Assembly (NCBI RefSeq): GCF_019396345.1
Contig: NZ_JAHKRM010000008.1
Span: 368,133 to 432,132 of the forward strand
Source of the DNA: Nonomuraea guangzhouensis
GTDB lineage: Bacteria > Actinomycetota > Actinomycetes > Streptosporangiales > Streptosporangiaceae
Direction: 5' to 3'
DNA length: 64,000 nucleotides
Position 1 is the first letter of the stretch; each line of letters starts with the position of its first letter. The notes beneath the pieces were generated by a model. It was not told the DNA's origin, did not search any database, and saw only the letters and a list, made by a program, of their open reading frames with translations. Shown here piece by piece: positions 41,757 to 50,056 of the stretch. Both the position numbers and the translations under genes were made by a program.

Positions 41757-42625
41757 CGATGCTCAGGGCGGAGGGGGTGACGCTCGGGTACGGCCGGACG
41801 CCCGTCGTGCACGACGTCACGCTCGACCTCGTCGAGGGCGGCGTCGGCCTGATCGGCGAGAGCGGCTCGGGCAAGACCACGCTGGCGCGGGCCTTCCTCG
41901 GCCTGCTCACCCCCACATCAGGAAATATCTGGTACGGCCAGCAAACCCTGAAAAATGCGGACATGAAGGCGTTCCGCAAGGACGTCCAACCGGTCTTCCA
42001 AGCCGAAGCCCTCGACCCCAGGATGCGCGTCGGCGGCTCCATAGCCGAAGCCCTGCCGAGGAACGCCAGGCACCGCGTCCCCGAACTCCTGGAACAGGTC
42101 GGCCTCTCCCCGGACCTGGCCACCAGGCGCCCGCACCAGCTCTCGGGAGGTCAGCGGCAGCGCGTGGTCATCGCCAGGGCGCTCGCGGTCGGCCCGCGGC
42201 TGCTCATCCTGGACGAGCCCACCAGCGCGCTCGACGTGACCGTCCAGGCCAGGATCCTCGACCTGCTGGCCGGCCTCGACACCGAACGCCTGCTCATCAC
42301 CCACAACCTGGCCGTGGTCGGCCGGCTCTGCCGCACCTCGCACGTCCTGTTCGCGGGCCGCGTCGTGGAGTCGGGCCCGACGGCCGACATTCTGGCCAAG
42401 CCCGCGCACCCGTACACGCTGGCGCTGCGTGACGCCGTACCGAAGCTCGGGGGCGAGCCGCCCGTGACCACGGGCAGGACCGAGGCGCGGCCCGCCGGGA
42501 CGGGCTGCCCGTTCCGGCTGCGCTGCCCGCTGGCGGTGCCGGAGTGCGAGGAGGCGCCCGCGCTCAGGGACGTCGACGGCCGTCAGGTGGCCTGCCACCG
42601 CGCCGAGGACGTGTTGGTGGGCTGA
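41753..42625 (+). CDS. ABC ATPase, DppF type
   Basis: 290 residues from GTG 41753 (GTGA overlap). Walker A GESGSGKTTLARAFLGL, signature QLSGGQRQRVVIARALAV, Walker B LLILDEPTSALDVT. It keeps the oligopeptide C-terminal domain with Cys residues in GCPFRLRCPLAVPECEEAPALRDVDG...ACHR, which may bind an Fe-S cluster in this family. Last gene of the importer operon; the convergent MarR gene ends 14 bp away. Confidence 0.93.
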   Translation: MTMLRAEGVTLGYGRTPVVHDVTLDLVEGGVGLIGESGSGKTTLARAFLGLLTPTSGNIWYGQQTLKNADMKAFRKDVQPVFQAEALDPRMRVGGSIAEALPRNARHRVPELLEQVGLSPDLATRRPHQLSGGQRQRVVIARALAVGPRLLILDEPTSALDVTVQARILDLLAGLDTERLLITHNLAVVGRLCRTSHVLFAGRVVESGPTADILAKPAHPYTLALRDAVPKLGGEPPVTTGRTEARPAGTGCPFRLRCPLAVPECEEAPALRDVDGRQVACHRAEDVLVG

Positions 42626-42638
42626 ACGACGGGACCGT

Positions 42639-43115
42639 TCACCTGGTGGCGGTGTCCGCGTAGCGGTCCTGCAGATGGGTGCACAGGTCGTCGGAGAGCT
42701 TGGACAGCAGCCGCCCCAGCTCGGCCCGTTCGGCGTCGGGCCAGTCGGAGATCGCGGCGTCGAACCACTGCGTGGTGACCCGGCGGCAACTGGCGGCCGC
42801 CGCGGCGCCCTCGTCGGTGAGCGCGATCCGCCAGGCCCGGCCGTCGTCGGGGTCCTTGACCCGGGAGAGCAGCCCGCGCTGTTCCAGTGACGAGACGTGC
42901 CGGGTCACGTGCGGGCTCTCCACCTGCAGACCCTCGGCGATCGCGCCCACCCTGCGCGGCTCGCCCGCGTCCAGCAGATAGACGAGGATCTGCACGTCGG
43001 GCCGGTCGAGCCGGATACCCGCCGCCTCGGTCAGCCGCTCGTGCGTCTTGGCGCGGTTGAGGGTGGTCACCAACCGTCTGAAGGCCGCCACGGTCTTGTT
43101 GAGGTCTTCGCCCAT
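42639..43115 (-). CDS. MarR-family transcriptional regulator
   Basis: 158 residues. Winged helix: LDRPDVQILVYLLDAGEPRRVGAIAEGLQVESPHVTRHVSSLEQRGLLSRVKDPDDGRAWRIALTDEG, with the DGR wing tip. It is divergent from the MFS gene, with 73 bp between starts holding a promoter and two related dyads. This is the classic layout of a MarR repressor controlling an exporter and itself, usually released by aromatic or antibiotic ligands. Confidence 0.9.
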   Translation of the reverse strand: MGEDLNKTVAAFRRLVTTLNRAKTHERLTEAAGIRLDRPDVQILVYLLDAGEPRRVGAIAEGLQVESPHVTRHVSSLEQRGLLSRVKDPDDGRAWRIALTDEGAAAAASCRRVTTQWFDAAISDWPDAERAELGRLLSKLSDDLCTHLQDRYADTATR

Positions 43116-43119
43116 CGCT

Positions 43120-43171
43120 TTGCTTACCTAACTTACGTATGTATTATCGTCTCTCGGTTACTTACCCAAGT
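43120..43171 (+). promoter_or_regulatory. MFS promoter with MarR-type operators
   Basis: TTGCTT (43120-43125), 16 bp, then TATTAT (43142-43147) makes a plausible -35/-10 for the MFS gene. ACTTACCCAAGT (43160-43171, a dyad over the start site) and the related ACTTACGTATGT (43131-43142, between the boxes) are candidate operators. AAAGGAG precedes the MFS ATG. Confidence 0.5.
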
Positions 43172-43188
43172 TATCTAAAGGAGCCGTC

Positions 43189-44580
43189 ATGGCGACAGTG
43201 GTCGCTCCCCCTCAGCGTGAGATCTCGAACAAGAGCCCGTGGCCCGCAGTGGTCGCGCTGGCGCTCGCGGCCTCCATCGCCGCATTGCAGAACACCGCGG
43301 TGGTTCCCCTGCTTCCCGTGCTCCAGCGCGAGCTGCATACCTCGCTTTCGGCCGTGAGCTGGACGCTCACCCTCAGCCTGTTGGTCGGCGCGGTGTCCAC
43401 GCCGCTGCTGTCGAGGTTCGGCGACATGTACGGCAGACGGACGATCATCCTCGGCGCGCTGGCGCTCCTGGTGATCGGCTCAGTCCTGGCCGGGCTCGCC
43501 ACCTCGCTGCCGATGTTGCTGGTGGCCCGGGTCCTGCAGGGGTTCGTGGCGGCGTTGGTGCCACTGTCCATCGGAGTGGTCCGTGACCTGCTGCCCAGGG
43601 AGCAGCTGGCCACCGGCATCGGGGTGGTCAGCGCGACAATGGGCTTCGGCAGCGGTGGCGGGATGATCCTCGCGGGGCTTGCCTCGGGTGACTACCACGC
43701 CGTGTTCTGGATCACCGCCGCGGTCACGGTGGTCGCCGCGGTGATCGTCGCCCTCCTGGTGCGCGACCGGGTTCCGGGCGGCGGCGGGCGCCCCGACCTG
43801 GCCGGGGCGTTCCTGCTGACCGTGTGGCTCGTCGCGTTGCTGCTGGCCATCAGCGAAGGCGGCTCGTGGGGCTGGGGCTCGCCGGGGGTGCTCGGGCTGT
43901 TCGCGGTCACGGTGCTGGCCGCGCTGGCCTGGGTGGCCGTCGAGCGGCGGGTGGCCGAGCCGCTGGTGCAGATGTCGATGCTGGTCCAGCGGGGCACGAT
44001 CGGCGCGACGGTGGCCTCGATGCTGCTCGGGTTCGCCTTCTTCACCGTCATGACGGGTGTGTCCGGGTTCACCCAGGCGCCGGCCTCGGGTCTGGGGGCC
44101 TCGACCTTGCAGGTGGGGTTCTACCTGCTGCCCAGCACGCTGTTCATGCTGGTGATCTCGTTGTTCGCCGGGCAGTTCATGCGCCGGTTCTCGGCCTCGT
44201 CGATGGTGGCGGCCGGTGGCGGCGTCGTCGGGCTCGCGGCGCTCTGGCTGGTCTTCGCCCACCGGACCGGCGGCGATATCTACGTGGCGACGTCACTGCT
44301 GGGCATCGGGCTCGGCGTGGGCTACGCGGCTCTCGGCACCATGGCGGTCGAGCACGTCAGCCCGGACAAGACGGCGCTGGCCGCCGGGGTCAACGCACTG
44401 GTGCGCATCGTGGGCGGCAGCACCGCGGGCGCCGTCATCGCCGCGGTCCTGGCCGCCCAGCCGGGCGTACTCGGGTACCAGTGGGTCTTCGGTGTCGCCG
44501 CCGTCGCGGGCGGGGTGGCCGCGGTGTTCGCGGCCGTGTTCGGCCTGCTCAACCGGCGCGTCGCCATCGCGACGCCGTAA
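43189..44580 (+). CDS. MFS drug/metabolite exporter (DHA2-like)
   Basis: 463 residues, ATG 43189 with AAAGGAG 6 nt upstream. Hydrophobic throughout with an estimated 12-14 helices. Motif A is SRFGDMYGRRTIILGALAL after TM2; motif C-like GFGSGGGMILAGLAS is in TM5. Proton-driven efflux of small molecules is the expected role. Probably repressed by the divergent MarR protein. Confidence 0.9.
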   Translation: MATVVAPPQREISNKSPWPAVVALALAASIAALQNTAVVPLLPVLQRELHTSLSAVSWTLTLSLLVGAVSTPLLSRFGDMYGRRTIILGALALLVIGSVLAGLATSLPMLLVARVLQGFVAALVPLSIGVVRDLLPREQLATGIGVVSATMGFGSGGGMILAGLASGDYHAVFWITAAVTVVAAVIVALLVRDRVPGGGGRPDLAGAFLLTVWLVALLLAISEGGSWGWGSPGVLGLFAVTVLAALAWVAVERRVAEPLVQMSMLVQRGTIGATVASMLLGFAFFTVMTGVSGFTQAPASGLGASTLQVGFYLLPSTLFMLVISLFAGQFMRRFSASSMVAAGGGVVGLAALWLVFAHRTGGDIYVATSLLGIGLGVGYAALGTMAVEHVSPDKTALAAGVNALVRIVGGSTAGAVIAAVLAAQPGVLGYQWVFGVAAVAGGVAAVFAAVFGLLNRRVAIATP

Positions 44581-44596
44581 GGCGCCGCTCAGGGGC

Positions 44597-44646
44597 GTGA
44601 TCAGCGGCCTGAGAGCGCCTCAGAGCGCCTTCAGGCCGCTGATCAC
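44597..44646. terminator. Bidirectional terminator between MFS and DUF742 genes
   Basis: Perfect 16 bp arms GTGATCAGCGGCCTGA (44597-44612) and TCAGGCCGCTGATCAC (44631-44646). The loop holds a direct repeat GAGCGCCT(C)A. It lies 16 bp past the MFS stop and its right arm is inside the last codons of the convergent DUF742 gene. Confidence 0.7.
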
Positions 44647-44976
44647 CTCCAGCAGCACCGTGGCGTCCGGCGCGGAGCGCGGCGGCTCGACCTGGATGAG
44701 CTGCTGCGCGTGCAGGTCGCCGCAGAGGACCCTGACCACACCGATGGGCAGGTTCAGCTCGGCGGCCACGTCCACCAGCCGGGTCGGCCTCGTGCACTTC
44801 TGCATGATGATCAGATGCTCGGGGCCCAGCCCGGCGGGCGGCGCCAGGCCACCGGCCGTGATGATCACCGCGAGGAGGTCGACGGCCTCGCTCGCGGGGA
44901 CGGTACGGCCCCGGGTCAGTAAGTAGGCGGGGACGATGGGACCCGCGTCCTCATCCAGCCACCGCTCGTCATTCAC
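44620..44976 (-). CDS. DUF742 (conservon CvnC-like) protein
   Basis: 118 residues: ERWLDEDAGPIVPAYLLTRGRTVPASEAVDLLAVI, then LTPEH-like LGPEHLIIMQKCTRPTRLVDVAAELNLPIGVVRVLCGDLHAQQLI, the DUF742 winged-helix-like fold. In Streptomyces conservons it is encoded with a sensor kinase (CvnA), a roadblock protein (CvnB) and a Ras-like GTPase (CvnD). Here its start overlaps the kinase stop by 8 bp and no roadblock or GTPase gene is beside it. Confidence 0.9.
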   Translation of the reverse strand: MNDERWLDEDAGPIVPAYLLTRGRTVPASEAVDLLAVIITAGGLAPPAGLGPEHLIIMQKCTRPTRLVDVAAELNLPIGVVRVLCGDLHAQQLIQVEPPRSAPDATVLLEVISGLKAL

Positions 44977-46870
44977 TTGGCACCACCCGCATCGTCCGTG
45001 GGGCGGGCTCCTGGGCGCGGTCCTCCGGCTCGGCCGGCGGGTCGCTCACGTGTTCTGCCGGGATCAACACGATCGCGGTGGTCCCTCCATATGGTGAACC
45101 GCGTAATGTCACGCGGATGTCATGCCTGGCGGCCAGGCGGGAGACGACGAAAAGGCCGAGCCGGTCACTGTCGGCCAGGTCGAACTCCGGGGGGCTGGCC
45201 AGCCGCTCGTTGAAGTCGGCCAGCTCCTCTTCGCTCATCCCGAGACCGCGGTCCTCCACCTCGAAGACGAAGCCGCGGGCCGCCGCCTCGCCGCGCACGA
45301 TGACCGTGGTGTGCGGTGGGGAGTTGACGGTGGCGTTCTCGATGAGCTCGGCGATCAGGTGGATCACGTCGCCGACGACCGGCCCGGCCAGGCGCTGCCC
45401 GGGCATCGGCTCGACGGTGACCCGCTGGTAGTCCTCGACCTCGGCCGCCGCGCCGCGCGCCACGTCGAGCAGCGGCACGGGCTTGCTCCAGCCGCGGCCG
45501 GGGGTGGCGCCCGACAGGATGATCAGGCCCTCGGCGTGGCGGCGCATGCGCGTGGTCAGGTGGTCGAGGCGGAACAGGTCGTCGAGGGCGTCCGTGTCGG
45601 TCGTACGGTGCTGCATGCCCTCGAGCTGGATCCGCTGGCGGTGCAGCAGCGTCTGGCTGCGCCTGGCCAGGTTGCGGAAGACGTAGCCGACGCCGTCGCG
45701 GAGCTGCGACTGCCCGACCGCGGCCTCCACGGCCGTCTGCTGGACGATGGAGAACGCCTGGCCGACGTCGGCGATCTCGGCGGTCGTGCTCGCCACCGAC
45801 AGCTCGGGCACCTCGACCGTCTCGCCCTTGCGCAGCTTGGCCACGACCTCCGGCAGCCGCTCCCGGGCCACTTCGAGCGCGGCCAGCCGGAGCGCGCCCA
45901 GCTCCTTGGACAGGCGCGTGCCCATCCGCAGCGAGAACGCGATCGACACGATCACCAGGACGAAACACGTCCCGGCCAGCAGGAACGCCCGGTAGAGCAC
46001 CGAGTCCGCCACCGGCTCCGCCCGCTCGGAGAGCATCTCGCTCGCCTGCATCTGGGCGTTCTGGAATGACTTGGCCAGCGTGTCGGCCGTGGTCAGCCAG
46101 GACTTCGGGGCGGCGCCCGCGATGATCTGGTCTTCCATGAGCCGCATCCGCTGGTAGGCGGGCGAGGTGATCAGCGACACCTGCGTGTCGCGCAGCCGCG
46201 GGTCGAGCTCGCCGAGCGCCTGATCGATGATGAAGCGCCGGTTGCCCACCCACTGGGTGAACAGCCTGCGCTCGGCGTCCGTGGTCGGCCCGACCGCGAT
46301 GGCCTGCTCCCTGGTGAGCAGCTCCTTGGCGTAGCCCATGTCGATGACGATGCGCGACTGCTCATAGATCGGGATGTCGTCGATGAACGCCACCCGCCGG
46401 TGCAGGCCGAACAGCGCGTCGGTCATCGCGTTGTACGACTCGACCGTGCGCAGCCGGTCGGACAGGCCCGCGTCGATCTCGGCCCTGACCGCGTCCAGCC
46501 GGTCCATCTGCGTGAGCACCGCGTCCACCTGCGTCCGGATCGTCTCCGACGCGTTCATGGACGTGCTGGAGAGCTTCTTGAAGTCCGCGTCGGCCGCGTC
46601 CGTCTTGGTGCGCTGTGCGGCGGTGGCCGACCGGTCGGCCGGGCTCGCCGTACGCAGCAGCTTCACCGAGGCGAGGCGCTCGAGCTGGATCTGGTTGATG
46701 AGCTTGTACGCGGGCAGTCGCAGGTTGGTCCAGAGCGTCTTGTACTGGCGCAGCTCCAGGCTCTCGCTCGCGGTGACGGCGGTGATGACTCCCCAGAGCA
46801 CCACCATCGAGGCAAGCGGAACCAGCAGTAGACCGATGATCTTCATGCGGATCGTTCGGCTACGACCCAT
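44969..46870 (-). CDS. Nitrate/nitrite-sensor-type histidine kinase-like protein (CvnA)
   Basis: 633 residues. TM1 near residues 12-30 (IIGLLLVPLASMVVLWGVI), a ~250-residue extracytoplasmic NIT-like helical domain, and TM2 near residues 300-320 (LLAGTCFVLVIVSIAFSL). Then come a HAMP-like segment, a long helical linker (RNLARRSQTLLHRQRIQLEGMQ), and a HATPase domain with N-box HLIAELIENATVNSPP and G-boxes VEDRGLGMSEEEL and DRLGLFVVSRLAARH. No conventional phospho-acceptor His box is evident, as in other conservon kinases. GAGG sits 5 nt before the ATG. Together with DUF742 it is a reduced conservon. Confidence 0.9.
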   Translation of the reverse strand: MGRSRTIRMKIIGLLLVPLASMVVLWGVITAVTASESLELRQYKTLWTNLRLPAYKLINQIQLERLASVKLLRTASPADRSATAAQRTKTDAADADFKKLSSTSMNASETIRTQVDAVLTQMDRLDAVRAEIDAGLSDRLRTVESYNAMTDALFGLHRRVAFIDDIPIYEQSRIVIDMGYAKELLTREQAIAVGPTTDAERRLFTQWVGNRRFIIDQALGELDPRLRDTQVSLITSPAYQRMRLMEDQIIAGAAPKSWLTTADTLAKSFQNAQMQASEMLSERAEPVADSVLYRAFLLAGTCFVLVIVSIAFSLRMGTRLSKELGALRLAALEVARERLPEVVAKLRKGETVEVPELSVASTTAEIADVGQAFSIVQQTAVEAAVGQSQLRDGVGYVFRNLARRSQTLLHRQRIQLEGMQHRTTDTDALDDLFRLDHLTTRMRRHAEGLIILSGATPGRGWSKPVPLLDVARGAAAEVEDYQRVTVEPMPGQRLAGPVVGDVIHLIAELIENATVNSPPHTTVIVRGEAAARGFVFEVEDRGLGMSEEELADFNERLASPPEFDLADSDRLGLFVVSRLAARHDIRVTLRGSPYGGTTAIVLIPAEHVSDPPAEPEDRAQEPAPRTMRVVPSE

Positions 46871-47031
46871 GGCACCTCATTCCGGTCGGTCCCCTGCTGG
46901 CAACCCCGGACGGGACAAGCCCAGAGGATAGCAATTCGATCTCTGGAATGGCTAATTTTTCGGGACTTTTGGACTTTTGACAGGCATCGTGCAGTAGGTT
47001 TCGGCGTACATCCGCCAGAGAGGGAGCTGCG

Positions 47032-48597
47032 TTGCGCCGTCGTATCGCCGCGGTCGCCGCGCTGGTGCTCTCCATCGCCGCGTGTTCGACCCCGTCAGAG
47101 GTGGTACGGCAGGCACCGGCCGGCGAGTCGCCGTTCGTCTACGTCCAGAACCTGGACGTGATCACCGAATGGGATCCCAGCCGCTCGTACTCCAACGAGC
47201 TCATCGCCCTGCAGAACATCTACGAGACGCTGACCGTCTGGAATCCGGTGACCAAGAAGTCCAGCCCCCGGCTGGCCACCTCCTGGCGCTCGTCGGCCGA
47301 CGGCAAGACGTGGACGTTCACCCTCCGGTCCGGCGTCACCTTCCACACCGGCAGGGCCCTGGACGCCGCGGCGGTGAAGGCGTCGATCGAGCGGACCATC
47401 AAGACCGGGACCGGGGCGTCGTACATCTGGGACGCGGTGTCCGCCATCCGGGCCGACGACATGGAGACCGTGACCTTCACCCTCAAGTACCCGGTCCCGC
47501 TGGACCTGGTCGCCTCCTCCGGCTACGCGGCCTACATCTACGACACCCAGGCCGCTCCCGACCTCGGCAAGTGGTTCCAGGCGGGCAGGGACGCGGGCTC
47601 GGGTCCGTACACGGTCGCGAGCTGGCGCAAGGGCAAGGAGAAGGAGCTCACGCTCAAGTCGTACGACGGCTACTGGGGCGGCTGGAGTCAGCCCCACTAC
47701 CGCACGGTCGAGTTCCGCGTCGTGCCCGACCCCGACCGGGCCTGGAAGATGCTGCTCCGCGGCGACGTGAGCTTCGTGGACCGGCTCAACCCGCGGCTGT
47801 TCGCCAGGGCGTCGGTCACGCCGGGCCTGCGCACGTCCGCCCGGCCTTCGTTCCAGACGGCGATGCTGCTGTTCAACACGGCCGCGGGCCCGATGGCCGA
47901 CGTACGGGTACGGCGCGCGGTGCAGAAGGCCGTCGACTACCAGGGCATCATCCGGGCGCTCAAGGGCGCGGCCTCACCGGCCAGCGGCATCGTGCCGGAA
48001 GGGCTGCCCGGCCACACCCCTGGGCGCGTACCGCAGCAGGACCTCGTGGAGGCCGCGCGGCAGCTCCAGCTCGCGGGCTACGGTCCCGGCCTCAAGCCCC
48101 TGCGGCTGCGGCTCACCTACGCCGAGGGCGACAACGACGAGCGGCTGCTCGTCACCAGGCTGCAGGCCACGCTCAAGACGCTCAACGTCACGCTGGACGC
48201 GCGGGCGATGCCGTGGAACGCCCAATGGGAGCTCGGCAAGAAGCACGGCCAGGACATCTTCGTCATGTACTGGTGGCCCGACTACGCCGACGGCTACTCG
48301 TGGTTCGGCAACGTCTTCCACAGTGCTGAGCCGCCGGTCTTCAACCTGGCGTACCTGAAGGACAAGCGGACGGACGCCCTGCTCGACACGCTCCCCGAGC
48401 TCACGGTGACCGACAGGGCCGCCGCCCAGCGCGGCTTCGCCCAGGCCACGAGCCGGGTGCTGGACCAGCGGGTGGCCGGCGCGCTGCCCTGGGTGGTCAA
48501 CTACCAGCGCGCCTATCTCGGCGGCATCCAGGGCTATGACGACAACCCGGCCTATCCCGACGTGGTCTTCGTCTATGACTTGCGACCTGCGGGCTGA
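47032..48597 (+). CDS. Orphan family-5 substrate-binding lipoprotein, paralogue of the importer's
   Basis: 521 residues from TTG 47032, with GGGAG 5 nt upstream. Lipobox LSIAAC (Cys18). It matches the protein at 37523-39142 along its whole length, including FVYVQNLDVITEWDPSRSYSNELIALQNIYETLT, SSGYAAYIYDTQ, the KSYDGYWGGW block and MYWWPDYADGYSWFGNVF. No permease or ATPase genes accompany it. It may deliver a related ligand to the same importer, or act as a sensor. It is divergent from the conservon kinase. Confidence 0.92.
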   Translation: MRRRIAAVAALVLSIAACSTPSEVVRQAPAGESPFVYVQNLDVITEWDPSRSYSNELIALQNIYETLTVWNPVTKKSSPRLATSWRSSADGKTWTFTLRSGVTFHTGRALDAAAVKASIERTIKTGTGASYIWDAVSAIRADDMETVTFTLKYPVPLDLVASSGYAAYIYDTQAAPDLGKWFQAGRDAGSGPYTVASWRKGKEKELTLKSYDGYWGGWSQPHYRTVEFRVVPDPDRAWKMLLRGDVSFVDRLNPRLFARASVTPGLRTSARPSFQTAMLLFNTAAGPMADVRVRRAVQKAVDYQGIIRALKGAASPASGIVPEGLPGHTPGRVPQQDLVEAARQLQLAGYGPGLKPLRLRLTYAEGDNDERLLVTRLQATLKTLNVTLDARAMPWNAQWELGKKHGQDIFVMYWWPDYADGYSWFGNVFHSAEPPVFNLAYLKDKRTDALLDTLPELTVTDRAAAQRGFAQATSRVLDQRVAGALPWVVNYQRAYLGGIQGYDDNPAYPDVVFVYDLRPAG

Positions 48598-48611
48598 CCC
48601 GCGTTTTCATG

Positions 48612-48790
48612 GCCTCACTTCGTGAGGCGGGCTCGGTCGTCTGAATGCCGCCGTCTTTCTCCGTCGCTCTGGTCGCTACGCTCCGTGCTTATTTGCCTCA
48701 CTCCGTGAGGCGGTCTCGGTCGCCCAATGCCGCCGTCTTCCCCCGTCGCTCTGGTCGCTACGCTCCCGGCGCTCCTCCTCCAGACGACGG
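48612..48790. repeat. Two diverged ~80-bp repeats with GCCTCAC/GTGAGGC hairpins
   Basis: The block starting GCCTCACTTCGTGAGGCGG (48612) and running through CCGTCGCTCTGGTCGCTACGCTCC recurs from about 48695 with a few changes. Each copy opens with a 7 bp hairpin; the first can serve as terminator for the preceding gene. A shorter CTCCTCCTCCAGACGACGGC repeat follows at 48771-48830, inside the 3' end of the small minus-strand gene. Confidence 0.7.
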
Positions 48791-48967
48791 CACTCCCTCG
48801 CCGGCTCCTCCTCCAGACGACGGCGCTCCCTCGACGCGCTCGCGCAGTCGTTCTTTGATCTCCTCCGGGGTGTAGGCGCGGCGGCGGCGTTCGGCCCGCG
48901 CGATCGCCACCCCGGTCGCCGCGACTCCCGCGACCCCGGCCAATCCGAGTACTTTCCACCAGCGCAT
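48758..48967 (-). CDS. Small single-TM protein
   Basis: 69 residues: MRWWKVLGLAGVAGVAATGVAIARAERRRRAYTPEEIKERLRERVEG, a Gly/Ala TM helix followed by a basic helix and the TPEEIKERLRER motif. The tail of PSSGGGAGEG/PSSGGGAPG repeats is encoded by the local DNA repeat. A -10-like TACCCT ends 6 nt before the ATG and there is no ribosome site, suggesting a leaderless transcript. Relatives are widespread small actinobacterial membrane proteins of unknown role. Confidence 0.7.
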   Translation of the reverse strand: MRWWKVLGLAGVAGVAATGVAIARAERRRRAYTPEEIKERLRERVEGAPSSGGGAGEGVPSSGGGAPGA

Positions 48968-49371
48968 GTGTCTAGGGTATGAACTGTTGTCGGCGCTCGC
49001 TGTGCGTATTTGTGGTTGCCCGAAGAATTGTGGTTGGTTTTTCTGGGCCGATCGACTGCGACTGACGGTGATCAGGCGATAATGTTCGGTAACAGCCGGG
49101 TGCCTGACTGTGCGCCCGGTCCCCGCCCCCGTTGGTGTCCGCACCGACGGGACAGCGTCCGGCGGGGCGGTGGCCCAAGAGCCGCACTCCCTCCAGGAAT
49201 GCGGAGTCAGGCCCCGACAACGCGGCTCTCCACCACGGTCTACCCGGCTCGCTGGGCGGACGCGGCATCGGCTTCCACCAGATCGCTACCCGGCCTCGGT
49301 CGGCGCGCGATGAGGCTACGCTGATGTTCGTTTTACTTGCGTAAACACAGAGAGCCGAAGACGCTAGCGGG
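48968..49371. other. Intergenic region, no gene supported
   Basis: About 400 bp. It contains TTTAC-TTGC-GTAAA (49332-49345), a dyad 27 bp before the next gene, and a -10-like TACGCT at 49315-49320. Short open frames exist but show no family resemblance. Confidence 0.45.
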
Positions 49372-50001
49372 GTGCTGACTCTCGACGAGGCTGTGAGCCT
49401 GACCAGGACCGGTGATGTGTGGGTCTTCCGCGGGCGCTCGGTGCCGGACCGCGCCATCCAGACGATGACCAACAGCCCGATCAACCACGTCGGCATGGCG
49501 ATCGTGGTCGAGGACCTGCCGCCCATGATGTGGCACGCCGAGCTCGGCAGGTCGCTGCCCGACCTCTGGACGGGCACCCACCAGCGCGGGGTGCAACTCC
49601 ACGACCTGCGCGACGCGGTCACCGTCTGGGCCAACCGGTACGGCCAGCGGGCCTGGCTCCGCCAGCTCGAACCCGAGGCGACACCCGAGATGGAGGACGC
49701 CGCCCTGCGCGCGGTGGCCCGGCTCGACGGCACGCCGTTCCCCTCCACCGCGAGGCTGGCCGCCCGCTGGGCCAGGGGACGGGTCCCGCAGCTGCGGCGC
49801 GGGATGGGGGAGCGCACGCTGGAGAGCGCCTACTGCGCCGAGATCGTCGCGGTCACGTACGAGGAGATGGGGCTGCTGCCTGGCGGGCGCCGGCCCAACT
49901 GGTACGACCCGGGCAGGTTCTGGAGCGGCGACGATCTCGACCTCGTGGGCGACCACAAGCTGGGCAACGAGATCACGGTGGGCGTCGAGCGGACCGGTTG
50001 A
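49372..50001 (+). CDS. YiiX/YebB-like permuted papain-fold hydrolase
   Basis: 209 residues from GTG 49372. The order is RTGDVWVFRGRSVPDRAIQTMTNSPINHVGMAIVVED (catalytic His in NHVG) first, and ESAYCAEIVAVTYEEMGLLP (catalytic Cys) near residue 160. This is the circularly permuted NlpC/P60 arrangement of the YaeF/YiiX group. No signal peptide, so it acts in the cytoplasm or at the membrane. Members cleave amide or thioester bonds, some on lipids; the substrate here is unknown. A Trp/Arg-rich middle (RAWLRQLEP) and a long acidic C-terminus are visible. Confidence 0.75.
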   Translation: MLTLDEAVSLTRTGDVWVFRGRSVPDRAIQTMTNSPINHVGMAIVVEDLPPMMWHAELGRSLPDLWTGTHQRGVQLHDLRDAVTVWANRYGQRAWLRQLEPEATPEMEDAALRAVARLDGTPFPSTARLAARWARGRVPQLRRGMGERTLESAYCAEIVAVTYEEMGLLPGGRRPNWYDPGRFWSGDDLDLVGDHKLGNEITVGVERTG

Positions 50002-50056
50002 CCCGCGTCGAGCGGGTGTCGAGCGGACTGGCCGACCCGTGTTGCGCGGACCGGGT

